Origin: JALYNX01 sp963746905
GTDB taxonomy: Bacteria; Actinomycetota; Acidimicrobiia; Spongiisociales; ZC4RG35
Length of the DNA stretch: 64,000 nt
Assembly (NCBI GenBank): GCA_963746905.1
Contig: CAVVCY010000003.1
Location: 62,001 to 126,000 of the forward strand
Direction: 5' to 3'
In this document: piece after piece, positions 50,766 through 59,624 of the stretch
Position numbering within the stretch: position 1 is the stretch's first letter
Layout of the letters: each line of letters begins with the position of its first letter
The notes under the pieces: model-generated
Told to the model about the DNA's origin: nothing
Seen by the model: only the letters and a program-made list of their open reading frames with translations
Database searches by the model: none
Made by a program: the position numbers and the translations under genes

Positions 50766-52478
50766 TTGTTGATACAGGAGCCAATCCTCATCTCAACCGT
50801 ATCCCCGACCCGATCGACATGGGCGGCCGCCACCCGAGCGGCCTCGATTTGCGCCGCCGTTGTTGCCTTCGCATTTGGCTTTGCACTGGTTGCCGGCAAG
50901 CCGTTTCAGGACGTCAACACCTCACAGGTTGTCTTTGCCGCCGCGGCGGTAGCCTCGGGGCTGGTCCTGGTGGCTGCTGCGATCGTGGCCAGGGGGCGGA
51001 CCCGGATCGCATGGAGCCTGATCGGCTCTGGGGTCCTCTTCTGGGGGATAGGCGAGGCGGTTTGGATGATTCAGATGCGGGCCGGCGAGGTCCCGTATCC
51101 CGGCGTCGCCGACTTCTTCTACGTTGCCGGTTACCCGTTGATATTTGCCGGCGTGGTCGTCCTCCCCTATCTCCGGCCGGGGCGCTTCGAGCGCATCCGA
51201 CTGGCTATCGACGCCACCGCAGGCACGTTGTCACTGGCCGTGGTGATGTGGGTCGCCTATCTCCACGATGTGGTGGCATTGGGCACCGACCCGATCGAGA
51301 CCTTCCTCAGCGTGGGCTACCCACTGGGCGACGTCCTCTTGATGACGGCATTGATGGTCCTGGCCATGAGGAGGTCGGAGCAGCGTCTCGACCTTCGCAT
51401 CCTGCTGTTGGCGGGTGGGGTGGCGCTCACCGCAGTGGCCGACGTGATCTTCTCCTTGCAGACCGCATCTGACGCCTACATCGATTGGGGCTGGCTCGAC
51501 GGGCTCTACCTCTTCAGCTACGGGTTCCTCGCCCTCTCAGCGTGGTTCGTCACCAGACCTGCACCTTCTCAAGAGACCAGTTATCGCTCGCTGAACACCT
51601 GGCAGTTGGTCGCGCCATACACGGCTGTGGCAATTCTCTTCCTGGTACGGCTTTTCACAAGTTCCGGCAGCGATCTGCTGCTCAACATCGCCACCACTGC
51701 CGTGGCGATCCTGGTCGTGGTCCGACAGAACCTCGCCGTTCGGGAGAAGAAGGAGCTTCTCGAGCGCCAGCGCGACGATCTCGTCGCCTCGGTTTCACAC
51801 GAGTTGCGCACTCCGCTCACCGGGATCCAGGGGTATGCCGAAATCCTTTCGGACTCATGGGAGATGCTGACCAACGACGAGCGCCAAGAGATGCTCGACA
51901 CCATCAACACCCAGGCCAACCACCTCGGTCACATCGTGACCGATTTGATCGATGTGGCCCACGATCGCCTGCAGAACCTCAAGCTGAACCGGGTCGAATA
52001 CAGCGCCGCCGACATCGTCCGGGAAGCGGTCGCCGCCAGTGGCGCAGGTCGCGAGATCCGGATTGCCACTGAGTCCGAGGCTCGAGTGTGGGCCGAGCCG
52101 GACCGGGTCCGCCAGGTTCTTGTGAACCTGATCACGAACGCGATCCGATACGGTCACTCCGAGATCCTGATCACCGCCGCCCGCACCGGGGGCATGGTGA
52201 CCTTCGCAGTCCACGACGACGGTGAAGGCGTTCCCGCCAAGTACCAGGCCGATATCTGGGAACGGTTCGAGCGTGGATTCCACAAGTTCAACACGAGCGA
52301 ACCCGGCTCGGGCATCGGGCTGTCGGTGGCCAAGGGATTGGTCACTGCTCACGGCGGGACCATCGGCTATCGGACTTCGGAGCTTCTCGGGGGAGCTTGC
52401 TTCGAATTCACGATTCCGATCCCCGATGACCACGAGCCGATGGCGGTGGTTGGCGGTCGGGTCGAGCGAGTGGGCTGA
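50766..52478 (+). CDS. Orphan sensor histidine kinase with a multi-helix membrane sensor
   Basis: 570 aa from TTG 50766; no ATG or GTG is nearby, so the start is uncertain. Eight or nine hydrophobic helices fill residues 20-320, including GEVPYPGVADFFYVAGYPLI, a sequence style shared with membrane sensors of diguanylate cyclases. The HisKA helix follows, with VASVSHELRTPLTGIQGYAE (phospho-His near 344). HATPase_c has NLITNAIRYG, VHDDGEGVP and GSGIGLSVAKGLV. No response regulator is adjacent. Confidence 0.85.
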   Translation: MLIQEPILISTVSPTRSTWAAATRAASICAAVVAFAFGFALVAGKPFQDVNTSQVVFAAAAVASGLVLVAAAIVARGRTRIAWSLIGSGVLFWGIGEAVWMIQMRAGEVPYPGVADFFYVAGYPLIFAGVVVLPYLRPGRFERIRLAIDATAGTLSLAVVMWVAYLHDVVALGTDPIETFLSVGYPLGDVLLMTALMVLAMRRSEQRLDLRILLLAGGVALTAVADVIFSLQTASDAYIDWGWLDGLYLFSYGFLALSAWFVTRPAPSQETSYRSLNTWQLVAPYTAVAILFLVRLFTSSGSDLLLNIATTAVAILVVVRQNLAVREKKELLERQRDDLVASVSHELRTPLTGIQGYAEILSDSWEMLTNDERQEMLDTINTQANHLGHIVTDLIDVAHDRLQNLKLNRVEYSAADIVREAVAASGAGREIRIATESEARVWAEPDRVRQVLVNLITNAIRYGHSEILITAARTGGMVTFAVHDDGEGVPAKYQADIWERFERGFHKFNTSEPGSGIGLSVAKGLVTAHGGTIGYRTSELLGGACFEFTIPIPDDHEPMAVVGGRVERVG

Positions 52479-52510
52479 GGCGGGCCTGGCTCGCCTCAAT
52501 TCCTGGCTAA

Positions 52511-52705
52511 CTACTTCTGGAAATAGGTGGCCAACATCCCCAGCCCGACGCCGATTACCGCGCCAATCCAGATCCCGGTCGACATCTGATCGATCGCCAC
52601 ACCGACTGCGGCCCCAATCCCAACGCCGAGCACCGCCCCAACACCGACCAGTGATCCCCGGCGACCTGGCTTCTCGCGATCCTCGCCCTTCTCTGGCTCG
52701 GTCAT
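52511..52705 (-). CDS. Small glycine-zipper membrane protein
   Basis: 64 aa. A charged N-terminus (about 18 residues) is followed by two Gly-rich hydrophobic helices (GVGAVLGVGIGAAVGVAI and GIWIGAVIGVGLGMLATY). The Gly spacing is that of glycine-zipper proteins. It lies 8 nt upstream of phoH. Function unknown. Confidence 0.6.
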   Translation of the reverse strand: MTEPEKGEDREKPGRRGSLVGVGAVLGVGIGAAVGVAIDQMSTGIWIGAVIGVGLGMLATYFQK

Positions 52706-52713
52706 GATTCCTC

Positions 52714-54021
52714 CTAGAGGATGTTCGCTGCCATCTCTGCGAGGGGGGAGCGTACGGAGCGCTCGAGGGTGATGTGCCCGAACAGTGGCGAGCCCTTGAA
52801 CTTTTCGATCAAGGCTGCCATCCCGCCAAAAGGCGAGATATAGGGATTGTCGACCTGGGAGAGGTCCCCGCAGAACACGACCTTGGAGTCTCGGGACATT
52901 CGGGTCAGGATCACCTTGAGGGTGGGTAGCTCGAGATTCTGGGCCTCGTCGATGATCACGAACTCACCTGTGATCGAACGACCCCGTAGATAGGTGACGG
53001 CCGCCATCTCGAGCTCGCCACGGTCGACCAACTCATCGATCGCATGCCGGGCCCCGTCAACACCAGCGTCCGAGAAGAGGGCGTAGAGGTTGTCGTGGAC
53101 CGCGGCCATCCACGGTGCGAGCTTCTCGTTGAGATCACCGGGCAGGAACCCGACCTCCTGACGTCCCACTGCGACCAGGGGGCGGTAGACCGACACCCGG
53201 CGGTATCTGCCTTGTTCCACCACCTGCTCGAGGGCGGCCGCCAAAGCGAGGAACGTCTTGCCGGTGCCGGCCATCCCCATCACCGAAACGGCGGGGATGT
53301 CGGGATCCAGCAGTTGGTGCAGGGCAACGGTCTGGCGAACGTTTTTCGGCTCGACGCCGAACGCTCGAACGTGGGTCGGCACCCGCTCGACGGTGAGCAC
53401 CGGGTCGCTCTGGATGACCCGAGCCAGTGCCGAATGTGAAGTGCCGGCCTTGAGAACGATGAACTGATTGACTTCGGCCTCCACGCCTTGCAGCTCGATC
53501 TTCCCCTCGTCGAAGAGACGGTCGATGACCTCCCCCTCGGTGAAGTGCTCGATCAGCCCCGACTGCAGCTGCTCCACAGGCACGGTGTCGGCCCGGTAGT
53601 CCTGGACCGCCACCCCGAGTTGTGCCCCCTTGATCCGCAAGGCTGCGTCCTTGGTCACCAACACCGGAGCCGTCTTCTCGATCAGGTTGAGGCAGGTGGC
53701 GAGGATTCGGTGATCCGGGGTCTGTGGATCGAGAGCCGCCGGTAGGCGGTCCGATGTGATCCCGTTGAGCTCGATGCGGAGAGTTCCTCCTCCCGGAAGG
53801 GCCACCGGCTCTCGCATCCCACCCTGACGAGAGGCGCCGAGCTCCTCGATGAGCCTGATCGCGGCTCGAGCGTTGGCGCCGACCTCATCCATCCGGGTCT
53901 TCTTCCGATCCAGCTCTTCGATGACGACCAGGGGCAGGACCACATCGTGTTCATCGAAGCGGAGGGGGGATTGGGGATCGGCGAGCAGGACACAGGTGTC
54001 GAGGACAAAGGTGTCGGCCAC
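52714..54021 (-). CDS. phoH: PhoH family ATPase with N-terminal PIN domain
   Basis: 435 aa from GTG 54021 (MADTFVLDTCVLLADP), with AAGGAG 9-10 nt upstream; TTG 54081 is a weaker alternative. The PIN nuclease-like domain (about 1-140) has FVLDTCVLL and DHRILATCL. The PhoH domain follows with Walker A GMAGTGKTFLALAAALEQ, VGFLPGDLNEKLAPWM and Walker B-like FVIIDEAQN. PIN-PhoH (PhoH2) proteins are RNA helicases/RNases in mycobacteria; the full motif set is present. A family 2 repeat lies upstream. Confidence 0.9.
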   Translation of the reverse strand: MADTFVLDTCVLLADPQSPLRFDEHDVVLPLVVIEELDRKKTRMDEVGANARAAIRLIEELGASRQGGMREPVALPGGGTLRIELNGITSDRLPAALDPQTPDHRILATCLNLIEKTAPVLVTKDAALRIKGAQLGVAVQDYRADTVPVEQLQSGLIEHFTEGEVIDRLFDEGKIELQGVEAEVNQFIVLKAGTSHSALARVIQSDPVLTVERVPTHVRAFGVEPKNVRQTVALHQLLDPDIPAVSVMGMAGTGKTFLALAAALEQVVEQGRYRRVSVYRPLVAVGRQEVGFLPGDLNEKLAPWMAAVHDNLYALFSDAGVDGARHAIDELVDRGELEMAAVTYLRGRSITGEFVIIDEAQNLELPTLKVILTRMSRDSKVVFCGDLSQVDNPYISPFGGMAALIEKFKGSPLFGHITLERSVRSPLAEMAANIL

Positions 54022-54106
54022 CTCGTAGGTCTCCTTCAGGGTCGTCGCCAGGAGGCATAGCTTTCCGTCCGAGGCGCGCAATTACAAGGATCGACCGGAC
54101 TGCCCC

Positions 54107-54157
54107 CGTAATTGGGACCGAGAGGTCCGAATGTGACCCCTGCTCGTCCCAATTACG
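54107..54157. repeat. Intergenic palindromic repeat, family 2, copy 2 (polX-phoH gap)
   Basis: Perfect 12-bp arms CGTAATTGGGAC (54107-54118) and GTCCCAATTACG (54146-54157) enclose GAG-AGGTC ... GACCCCT-GCTC, which forms an inner stem. Same core GGTCCG.AT.TGACCCCTG as the copy at 15959-16006. Confidence 0.75.
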
Positions 54158-54163
54158 GATGGG

Positions 54164-55894
54164 TCAGCCGCGGCGACGGCCGACCCAGGTGAGGAAGTCG
54201 TCGACCGAGCGGGCGTTGACCACCCGATCGGTGGTGACCCAGCCTCGACGGGCGTACTCGACCCCATAGACCATCCGCACCAGATCGCCTACGTGATGCG
54301 AATCAGTATCGATGACGAAGTCGACCCCGCGGGCCATCGCCAGGCGACTCACCTCCGCCGAGGCGTCGAGACGGTCGAGGGCGCCGTTGATCTCGAGCGC
54401 CACCCCGGTGATGGCCAGACCCTCGAGCACCGCATCGATGTCGAGCTCCACCCCAGGACGTCTGCCCACATACCGACCGGACAGGTGCCCTATGGCATTG
54501 ACCGCCGGGTCGGCCAGCGCAGTGAGGATTCGAGCGGTCTGCTCAGACTGCGGAAGGTCGAAATGAGAGTGGATCGAGGCAACGCAGTAGTCGAACTCGA
54601 GACGGAACTCCGGGTCATAATCCAGCTCGCCCTTGGGCCCGATGTTGAGCTCGCACCCGAAGAGGACGCGCAGCTCGGCGTGCTCCTCTTGGAGAGCTCT
54701 CATCCGATCCCGGTGCGCAAGCATCTCCTCGCGGCTCGAACCGTTGATCGCCAGATTCTCGCCGTGGTCGGTGAAGGCAACGTATCGATACCCGTTGGCC
54801 ACCGCGGCCTCGATCATCTCCTCCACCGTCGAGCGCCCGTCGCCTGATCTGGTGGAGTGATAGTGAAGGTCGCCCTGAATCTGATCCCGGGCGATGAGAG
54901 CCGGCAGACCGTCCCCGGCCGCCGCCTCGACCTCACCCGTCCCTTCGCGCAATGACGGGGGCACGTACTCCATGCCGAGCGCCTGGTAGATCTCCTCCTC
55001 GGTGGCAGAGGCGACCAGCCGCTCCTCATCGAAGAGCCCGTATTCGCTGAGCAACCAGCCCCGCTCGATGGCCCGTTGGCGAAGGGCGATGTTGTGCGCC
55101 TTGGAACCGGTGAAATAGAGCAGCGCCGACCCCATTTGTTCCGGGCTCACCAAGCGCACATCGACCTGCATTCCCTCGCGGGTGAGAAATGAGGTTTTGG
55201 TCTCCCCGGCTCCGAGGAACTCGGATGCCTCGGGCATCTCGAGTACGAATGACGCCACCGATGCCGGGTCGTCGGTGATGACCACGATGTCGATGTCCCC
55301 GACCGTCTCAGAGAAACGCCGGATCGAGCCACAGGGCACGGCAGCCGCCACCGAGGGGAGGGCTGCCAACCTCGATGCGAGCGCCCGGGCCAGAGGAAGC
55401 GCCTCGACGAGCGGGGTGCGCCGATCCTTGCCGTGGAGCCCGAGACGCTCAATCGCCCGACCGATCTTCTCCTCTGAGATCTTGCCCATGCCGGGCAGAT
55501 CGCGGAGCCGCTCCTCTGCGATTGCTGTTCGAAGGCCGTCGATGTCCTCGACCCCGAGCTCGCTGCGAAGCAGCTTGAGCGTCTTGGGGCCGAGTCCGGG
55601 GATCTTGCTCAGCTCGACGAACGCCGGCGGGTACTTCTCCCGGAGGGTGTCCAACTTGGCCACTCGCCCCGTGCTCTCGAACTCGAGGATCTTGTCCGCG
55701 GTCGAAGGCCCGATGCCATTGATCGCGGTGAGTTCCCCCTTGTCCAACCCTGAGATCTCACCGGTGTGGCCCTGGAGAGCATGGATGGCACTCTCGTATG
55801 CCCTTACCCGGAACGCCTGAGGGCTCCCCTCGTCCAGGGCGGTGAGCTTGGCCAGTTCGGCAAGCATCCGGAGATGGTCGAGACGACTGGCCAT
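54164..55894 (-). CDS. polX: DNA polymerase/3'-5' exonuclease PolX
   Basis: 576 aa. The N-terminal HhH segments include LTAINGIGPSTADKILEFE and LSKIPGLGPKTLKLL. The polymerase X nucleotidyltransferase core has VPCGSIRRFSETVGDIDIVV with the catalytic aspartates. The C-terminal PHP domain (about 335-576) starts GDLHYHSTRSGDG and contains YVAFTDHGENLAI and DFVIDTDSHHV. It fills gaps in base excision repair. ybaK lies just upstream. Confidence 0.94.
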   Translation of the reverse strand: MASRLDHLRMLAELAKLTALDEGSPQAFRVRAYESAIHALQGHTGEISGLDKGELTAINGIGPSTADKILEFESTGRVAKLDTLREKYPPAFVELSKIPGLGPKTLKLLRSELGVEDIDGLRTAIAEERLRDLPGMGKISEEKIGRAIERLGLHGKDRRTPLVEALPLARALASRLAALPSVAAAVPCGSIRRFSETVGDIDIVVITDDPASVASFVLEMPEASEFLGAGETKTSFLTREGMQVDVRLVSPEQMGSALLYFTGSKAHNIALRQRAIERGWLLSEYGLFDEERLVASATEEEIYQALGMEYVPPSLREGTGEVEAAAGDGLPALIARDQIQGDLHYHSTRSGDGRSTVEEMIEAAVANGYRYVAFTDHGENLAINGSSREEMLAHRDRMRALQEEHAELRVLFGCELNIGPKGELDYDPEFRLEFDYCVASIHSHFDLPQSEQTARILTALADPAVNAIGHLSGRYVGRRPGVELDIDAVLEGLAITGVALEINGALDRLDASAEVSRLAMARGVDFVIDTDSHHVGDLVRMVYGVEYARRGWVTTDRVVNARSVDDFLTWVGRRRG

Positions 55895-55903
55895 TACCCG
55901 AGA

Positions 55904-56395
55904 CTATCGGTGTGCGGGATCCTCAATGAGTGCGGCCATCGTGGCACCGGTGACATGGATCAGATCATCCGGTGCAACCTCGAGCTGGAGCCCCCGAACG
56001 CCGCCTGACACCGCAATGGTGAGGTGGCTGAGAGCGGACCTATCGAGGAACAAGTCGAGGCGTCGCTTCTGGCCGAAAGGGCTGATCCCGCCCGTCACGT
56101 AGCCAGTCATCCGCTCCGCATCTGCTGGAGACATCATCTCGGCGCGCTTCCCGGCTGCCGCCCGCGCAAGCATGCGGGTCGAAAGTCGGGCGATCACCGG
56201 GACCACAGCAACCACAGGCAATCCGTCCACTTCGACCAGAAGTGTCTTGAACACCCTTTCTGCCGGCAGTCCTATGGCAGCGGCCACCGCCTCGCCGTAG
56301 CCATCGCCGACCTTTTCACCCACTGTGTACTCATGGGTGGTGTAGCTGACGCCGACGCGATCCAAAGTGTCGGTTGCCCTGGTCGTCCTCGCCAT
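55904..56395 (-). CDS. ybaK: Cys-tRNA(Pro)/Cys-tRNA(Cys) deacylase, YbaK type
   Basis: 163 aa from ATG 56395 (MARTTRATDTLDRVGVSYTT). The YbaK/ProX fold is shown by GLPAERVFKTLLVEVDG (active Lys region), KRAEMMSPADAERMTGYVTG and GISPFGQKRRL. It removes Cys from misacylated tRNA(Pro). The overlap with the envelope gene upstream is small or absent depending on the start. Confidence 0.9.
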   Translation of the reverse strand: MARTTRATDTLDRVGVSYTTHEYTVGEKVGDGYGEAVAAAIGLPAERVFKTLLVEVDGLPVVAVVPVIARLSTRMLARAAAGKRAEMMSPADAERMTGYVTGGISPFGQKRRLDLFLDRSALSHLTIAVSGGVRGLQLEVAPDDLIHVTGATMAALIEDPAHR

Positions 56396-56411
56396 GGGAG
56401 GCATTGTTCCA

Positions 56412-56798
56412 TCACCCGCCAAGCCACCGCCCGGGATCGAACTCCGAGCGCGCCGAGGCCCGCACCGTCACCTGGCCGAATAGCGGAACCTCGACCGTGA
56501 GGGCCGTGGTCACTGTCACAGTCCTGGGGCGGATCGAGATGTCCACCGGGCAGCGACACGTCGCCAATCTCGCCCCGTTGCGTCGGGCATACTCCGCTGC
56601 CAACGCCAACGGCGATCCCGTCGCCGCCGGCGGATAGGTAGCCACTGCCGAAGCGAGAGCGGCGGCCTCCGCCGCGGTGTAAGCCTGCTCCCGGGCTGCG
56701 AGAAGGGATCCGACCGAGGTGGCGGCCACCCCGATCACCGAGATGACCGCCACCCACCCGATGACGAGAACCGTCATCCCTCCTCGGTCCGACTTCAC
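56412..56798 (-). CDS. TadE-like pilus protein (Rv3654c type)
   Basis: 128 aa. It has a short basic start (MKSDRGGMTVLVIGWV), one membrane helix (about 8-30) and an Ala-rich region (AYTAAEAAALASAVATY). The exported C-terminus contains two cysteines in ATCRCPVDIS. This matches the small helicase/secretion-neighbourhood TadE-like proteins found at the end of actinobacterial Tad operons. It overlaps the next gene upstream by 4 nt. Confidence 0.8.
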   Translation of the reverse strand: MKSDRGGMTVLVIGWVAVISVIGVAATSVGSLLAAREQAYTAAEAAALASAVATYPPAATGSPLALAAEYARRNGARLATCRCPVDISIRPRTVTVTTALTVEVPLFGQVTVRASARSEFDPGRWLGG

Positions 56799-57175
56799 CT
56801 CTCGGTGCGCATAGTCGCCGTCACCGTGAGATCTACCCCCATCCGCGTCGGGAACGGCGCTCCCAACAGATGTCGGAGCCGCACCGTCACCCGGGCCGGG
56901 ACCCCTACCCGGTTGGGCCGCTCCACCGAGATCCGGGCCCGATCCCTGTCCTCCGGTGAGAGGGCGGCCATGACCGAGGCCACAGCCCGGGATGGATCGG
57001 GAGTGGTCGCCGCAACCCGGGCCCCGTCCCGCGCCGCAGCCTGCAGCTCGAGCCGAGCTTCAGCGATCCTCATCAATTGAACCGAGGCCACCGCGACCAC
57101 CAGCACCAGCGGTAGCACCAGGAAGAACTCCACGGTTGCCTGACCCTTTTCGGTCAGAACCTGCCGACGACCCAT
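56795..57175 (-). CDS. TadE-like minor pilin
   Basis: 126 aa from ATG 57175 (MGRRQVLTEKGQATVEFFLV). The EKGQATVEFFLVLPLVLVVA start is the TadE prepilin-like pattern, followed by ARDGARVAATTPDPSRAV. The rest is a beta-rich exported domain. It is thought to join or assemble Tad pili. A frame extending further upstream overlaps the Flp-like gene and is rejected. Confidence 0.85.
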   Translation of the reverse strand: MGRRQVLTEKGQATVEFFLVLPLVLVVAVASVQLMRIAEARLELQAAARDGARVAATTPDPSRAVASVMAALSPEDRDRARISVERPNRVGVPARVTVRLRHLLGAPFPTRMGVDLTVTATMRTER

Positions 57176-57348
57176 TCGATCACCTTGCCGAACAAGCCAC
57201 CGAGCAGACCGCCACCGCTCCCCGACTGAAGCCACTTCAGGGCCACAATCGCAAGAGCGGTCGCCGCCAGGATTACGAGGAAATACTCGACCGTCCCCTG
57301 TCCCCTCTCGTCGCCCCTGGCGAGCACCCAAGTCCAAATACGAGCCAT
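57154..57348 (-). CDS. Flp-like small pilin (DUF4244)
   Basis: 64 aa from ATG 57348 (MARIWTWVLARGDERGQGTV), with GGAGAG 5-10 nt before. The pattern RGQGTVEYFLVILAATALAI is the DUF4244/Flp pilin helix with the invariant Glu five residues after the Gly. It is probably the pilus main subunit. It overlaps the TadE gene by 22 nt. Confidence 0.85.
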   Translation of the reverse strand: MARIWTWVLARGDERGQGTVEYFLVILAATALAIVALKWLQSGSGGGLLGGLFGKVIEWVVGRF

Positions 57349-57400
57349 CGGCTCTCCTTCCAATCCCGGTGACCGACCGGTGCGGGGAGAAGTGCGGACT

Positions 57401-57937
57401 TCAAGAGAACGGCCCCGAGATCTCGGAGAACAGTCGGAGGAGGGACGGGCCGTAGAGGAGCAGGACCAGTCCAGGGAGCACGAACAGGGTGATCGGGACG
57501 ATCAGCCGAATTGGAAGTGACCTCACCCGCTCCAGGCGCCGGGATCTCTCGGCGGCGATATCGGCGTCGAGCATCGCCCGCACGGCGTCGGCCACCGCCG
57601 ATCCCGATTTCTGGGCCCGAGCCAACTGGGCAACCAACTTGCGGACCTCCCCGGTGCACTCCTCCACTGCGGACGTGAGGCCATCAACCATCGCCACCCG
57701 GGCCGCCAGGTTGAGCTCGTAGTGAGTCGGGAATACCAGGGCCGCCCGCTGCAAGGCCGCCAGGGTGGACATACCTGCCCGCAACTCCACCAACAGGACC
57801 AACAGAACCGGCCTGATCGGTGGACGGGGCGGCCTCGGCCTCCGCATGGAATAGAGCTTGGCTGTGGTCGCCAGAGCGAGGGCGAGACCCGGCCCGCCGA
57901 CAACCAGGCCGACCGCCCCGAGGACGATGGGGATCAC
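57401..57937 (-). CDS. tadC: Type II secretion F-family protein TadC
   Basis: 178 aa. It has an N-terminal membrane helix, then the T2SSF core (LVELRAGMSTLAALQRAALV, SGSAVADAVRAML, ERVRSLPIRLIVPITLFVLP) and a terminal helix pair. It is one of the two inner-membrane platform proteins. Its start overlaps the tadB stop by 4 nt. Confidence 0.85.
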   Translation of the reverse strand: MIPIVLGAVGLVVGGPGLALALATTAKLYSMRRPRPPRPPIRPVLLVLLVELRAGMSTLAALQRAALVFPTHYELNLAARVAMVDGLTSAVEECTGEVRKLVAQLARAQKSGSAVADAVRAMLDADIAAERSRRLERVRSLPIRLIVPITLFVLPGLVLLLYGPSLLRLFSEISGPFS

Positions 57938-58578
57938 TTCGACCTCCTCAGGATCATCCCCGCTACAGCGAGCCCGACTACCACCAGAAACAGGCCAACC
58001 AGAGCAGAGACGCGCTGCGGCGGGCTCGCGAGGTATCCCCCGAGACGATTGTTCAGAGTGACCGAGCCGATGGCTGCCAAGGGGAACAGCAAGAGGACCA
58101 CGGCGGTCGCCCGGGCGGGGGCGGCCGCAGTGGCAATCTCGTGAGCTACTTCGACCTGGGCCAGCGCAATGACCCCGATCTCGTCGAATAACGGGGCAGC
58201 CGGCGATCCAAGCCGCGACAGTCGATCGATGACCGCGCCCAATTCGAGGCCAATCTCGGCGAACTCCTGCTCGGCCCGATGACCAATGTCGGCGAACGAA
58301 GCCCCGGAGCGACTCATCTCCTCGAGGACAGGCGCCCCAACCGACGCGGCGGCCCGCTCCAATGCGTATCGAAGGGACGAGCCCGATCGCAACTCTCCTG
58401 CCACCGCATCACAGAAGGTCGCCGCCTGGGTCGAGACCCGGGGACGGGCCCGCCAGGCGTGGATCGCGAGGAGGCCGGCGAGGGGCACTGGGGCGATCAG
58501 AACCAACAGCAACAAGAGAGTGCGCCGCTGATCGAGGCCATTCATCACACCCCACCCGATCAAGAACGCAGGGATCAC
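57934..58578 (-). CDS. tadB: Type II secretion F-family protein TadB
   Basis: 214 aa. Membrane helices at 17-40 and two near the C-terminus flank the T2SSF domain (FCDAVAGELRSGSSLRYALE, EEMSRSGASFADIGH). It forms the membrane platform with TadC. It overlaps tadA and tadC by 4 nt each, so translation is coupled along the operon. Confidence 0.85.
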   Translation of the reverse strand: MIPAFLIGWGVMNGLDQRRTLLLLLVLIAPVPLAGLLAIHAWRARPRVSTQAATFCDAVAGELRSGSSLRYALERAAASVGAPVLEEMSRSGASFADIGHRAEQEFAEIGLELGAVIDRLSRLGSPAAPLFDEIGVIALAQVEVAHEIATAAAPARATAVVLLLFPLAAIGSVTLNNRLGGYLASPPQRVSALVGLFLVVVGLAVAGMILRRSK

Positions 58579-59624
58579 ACGGAGTCCTCGATCTCACCGT
58601 CGGCGCCGACTCTTGCCACTGTCTGAATCTGTCGCCCGGAACCAATGCGCTCGATCTGGACCAGGTAGTCGACAGCAGCATGCAATTGGCGGCGGACCGA
58701 CGTCTCAGAGGTGTCACCGGCGCTGAGGGCCAGCGTCTCCAGGCGCCACAAGGCCTCCTCGGGAGAGTTGGCGTGAACAGTGGACAGCGATCCACGATGT
58801 CCCGTGTTTAGAGCCGAGACCAGGTCCAAGGCCTCGCTGCCACGGACCTCGCCCACGATGATCCGATCGGGACGGAGGCGAAGCGCAGACTTGAGGAGGG
58901 AGCGAATGGTGATCTCACCAGCACCCTCGGCGTTGGCAGGGTGGGCCTCGAGTCGGACCACATGGCCCGGCAGTCGCAACTCGGCCGCGTCCTCGATGGT
59001 CACAACCCGCTCGGATGCGGGAATCAGAGCTCCGAGGAGGTTGAGGAGAGTGGTCTTGCCGGCACCTGTGCCACCGGAGACGATGATCGTCTTCCGGGAA
59101 CGCACCGCCTGTCCGAGCACCTCGGTCTGTGAGGGAGTTGCTGTTCCGAGGGCAACCAAGGCCTCGAAAGTTGGCACCACCTGGGTGAATCGCCTGATAG
59201 CGACGATCGGATGGCCCACCGAGGCAGGTGGCGCCACGGCATGCAGGCGACTTCCATCGGCGAGCCTGGCGTCGACCATGGGAGACGAACGATCGATTCT
59301 GAGCCCGAGAGGGGCGATGACGCGCTCCACGGCCGCCAGCAACGAGTCATCGCTGTCGAAGCGGGCGTCGACACGAATGAGATGGCCAGCCCGGTCGATC
59401 CACACTTCCTCGGGCCCATTCACCAGGACGTCGGTGACTTCGGGATCGCGGAGCAACTCCTCCAATGGGCCGAGACCGAGCACACGATCGACCACGGCTC
59501 CGGCGAGTTGGGCTGCGCGATCGGGGGCGGCCAGACGAAGCCGTCGCTCGGCCTCGATCACCACATCACCGCGGCGCATGGGGACCGACCCGGAGGCGAT
59601 CTCGCCAGCCACCTGATCGATCAC
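58575..59624 (-). CDS. tadA: Tad pilus assembly ATPase TadA (CpaF)
   Basis: 349 aa from GTG 59624, whose GTGA overlaps the TadZ-like stop. Motifs: VTDVLVNGPEEVWIDRAGHL, Walker A SGGTGAGKTTLLNLLG, the Asp box IEDAAELRLPGHVVRLE, Walker B RPDRIIVGEVRGSEALD and the His box STVHANSPEEAL. It is the single motor of the system and drives pilus assembly. It is shorter than many CpaF proteins at the N-terminus. Confidence 0.92.
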   Translation of the reverse strand: MIDQVAGEIASGSVPMRRGDVVIEAERRLRLAAPDRAAQLAGAVVDRVLGLGPLEELLRDPEVTDVLVNGPEEVWIDRAGHLIRVDARFDSDDSLLAAVERVIAPLGLRIDRSSPMVDARLADGSRLHAVAPPASVGHPIVAIRRFTQVVPTFEALVALGTATPSQTEVLGQAVRSRKTIIVSGGTGAGKTTLLNLLGALIPASERVVTIEDAAELRLPGHVVRLEAHPANAEGAGEITIRSLLKSALRLRPDRIIVGEVRGSEALDLVSALNTGHRGSLSTVHANSPEEALWRLETLALSAGDTSETSVRRQLHAAVDYLVQIERIGSGRQIQTVARVGADGEIEDSV

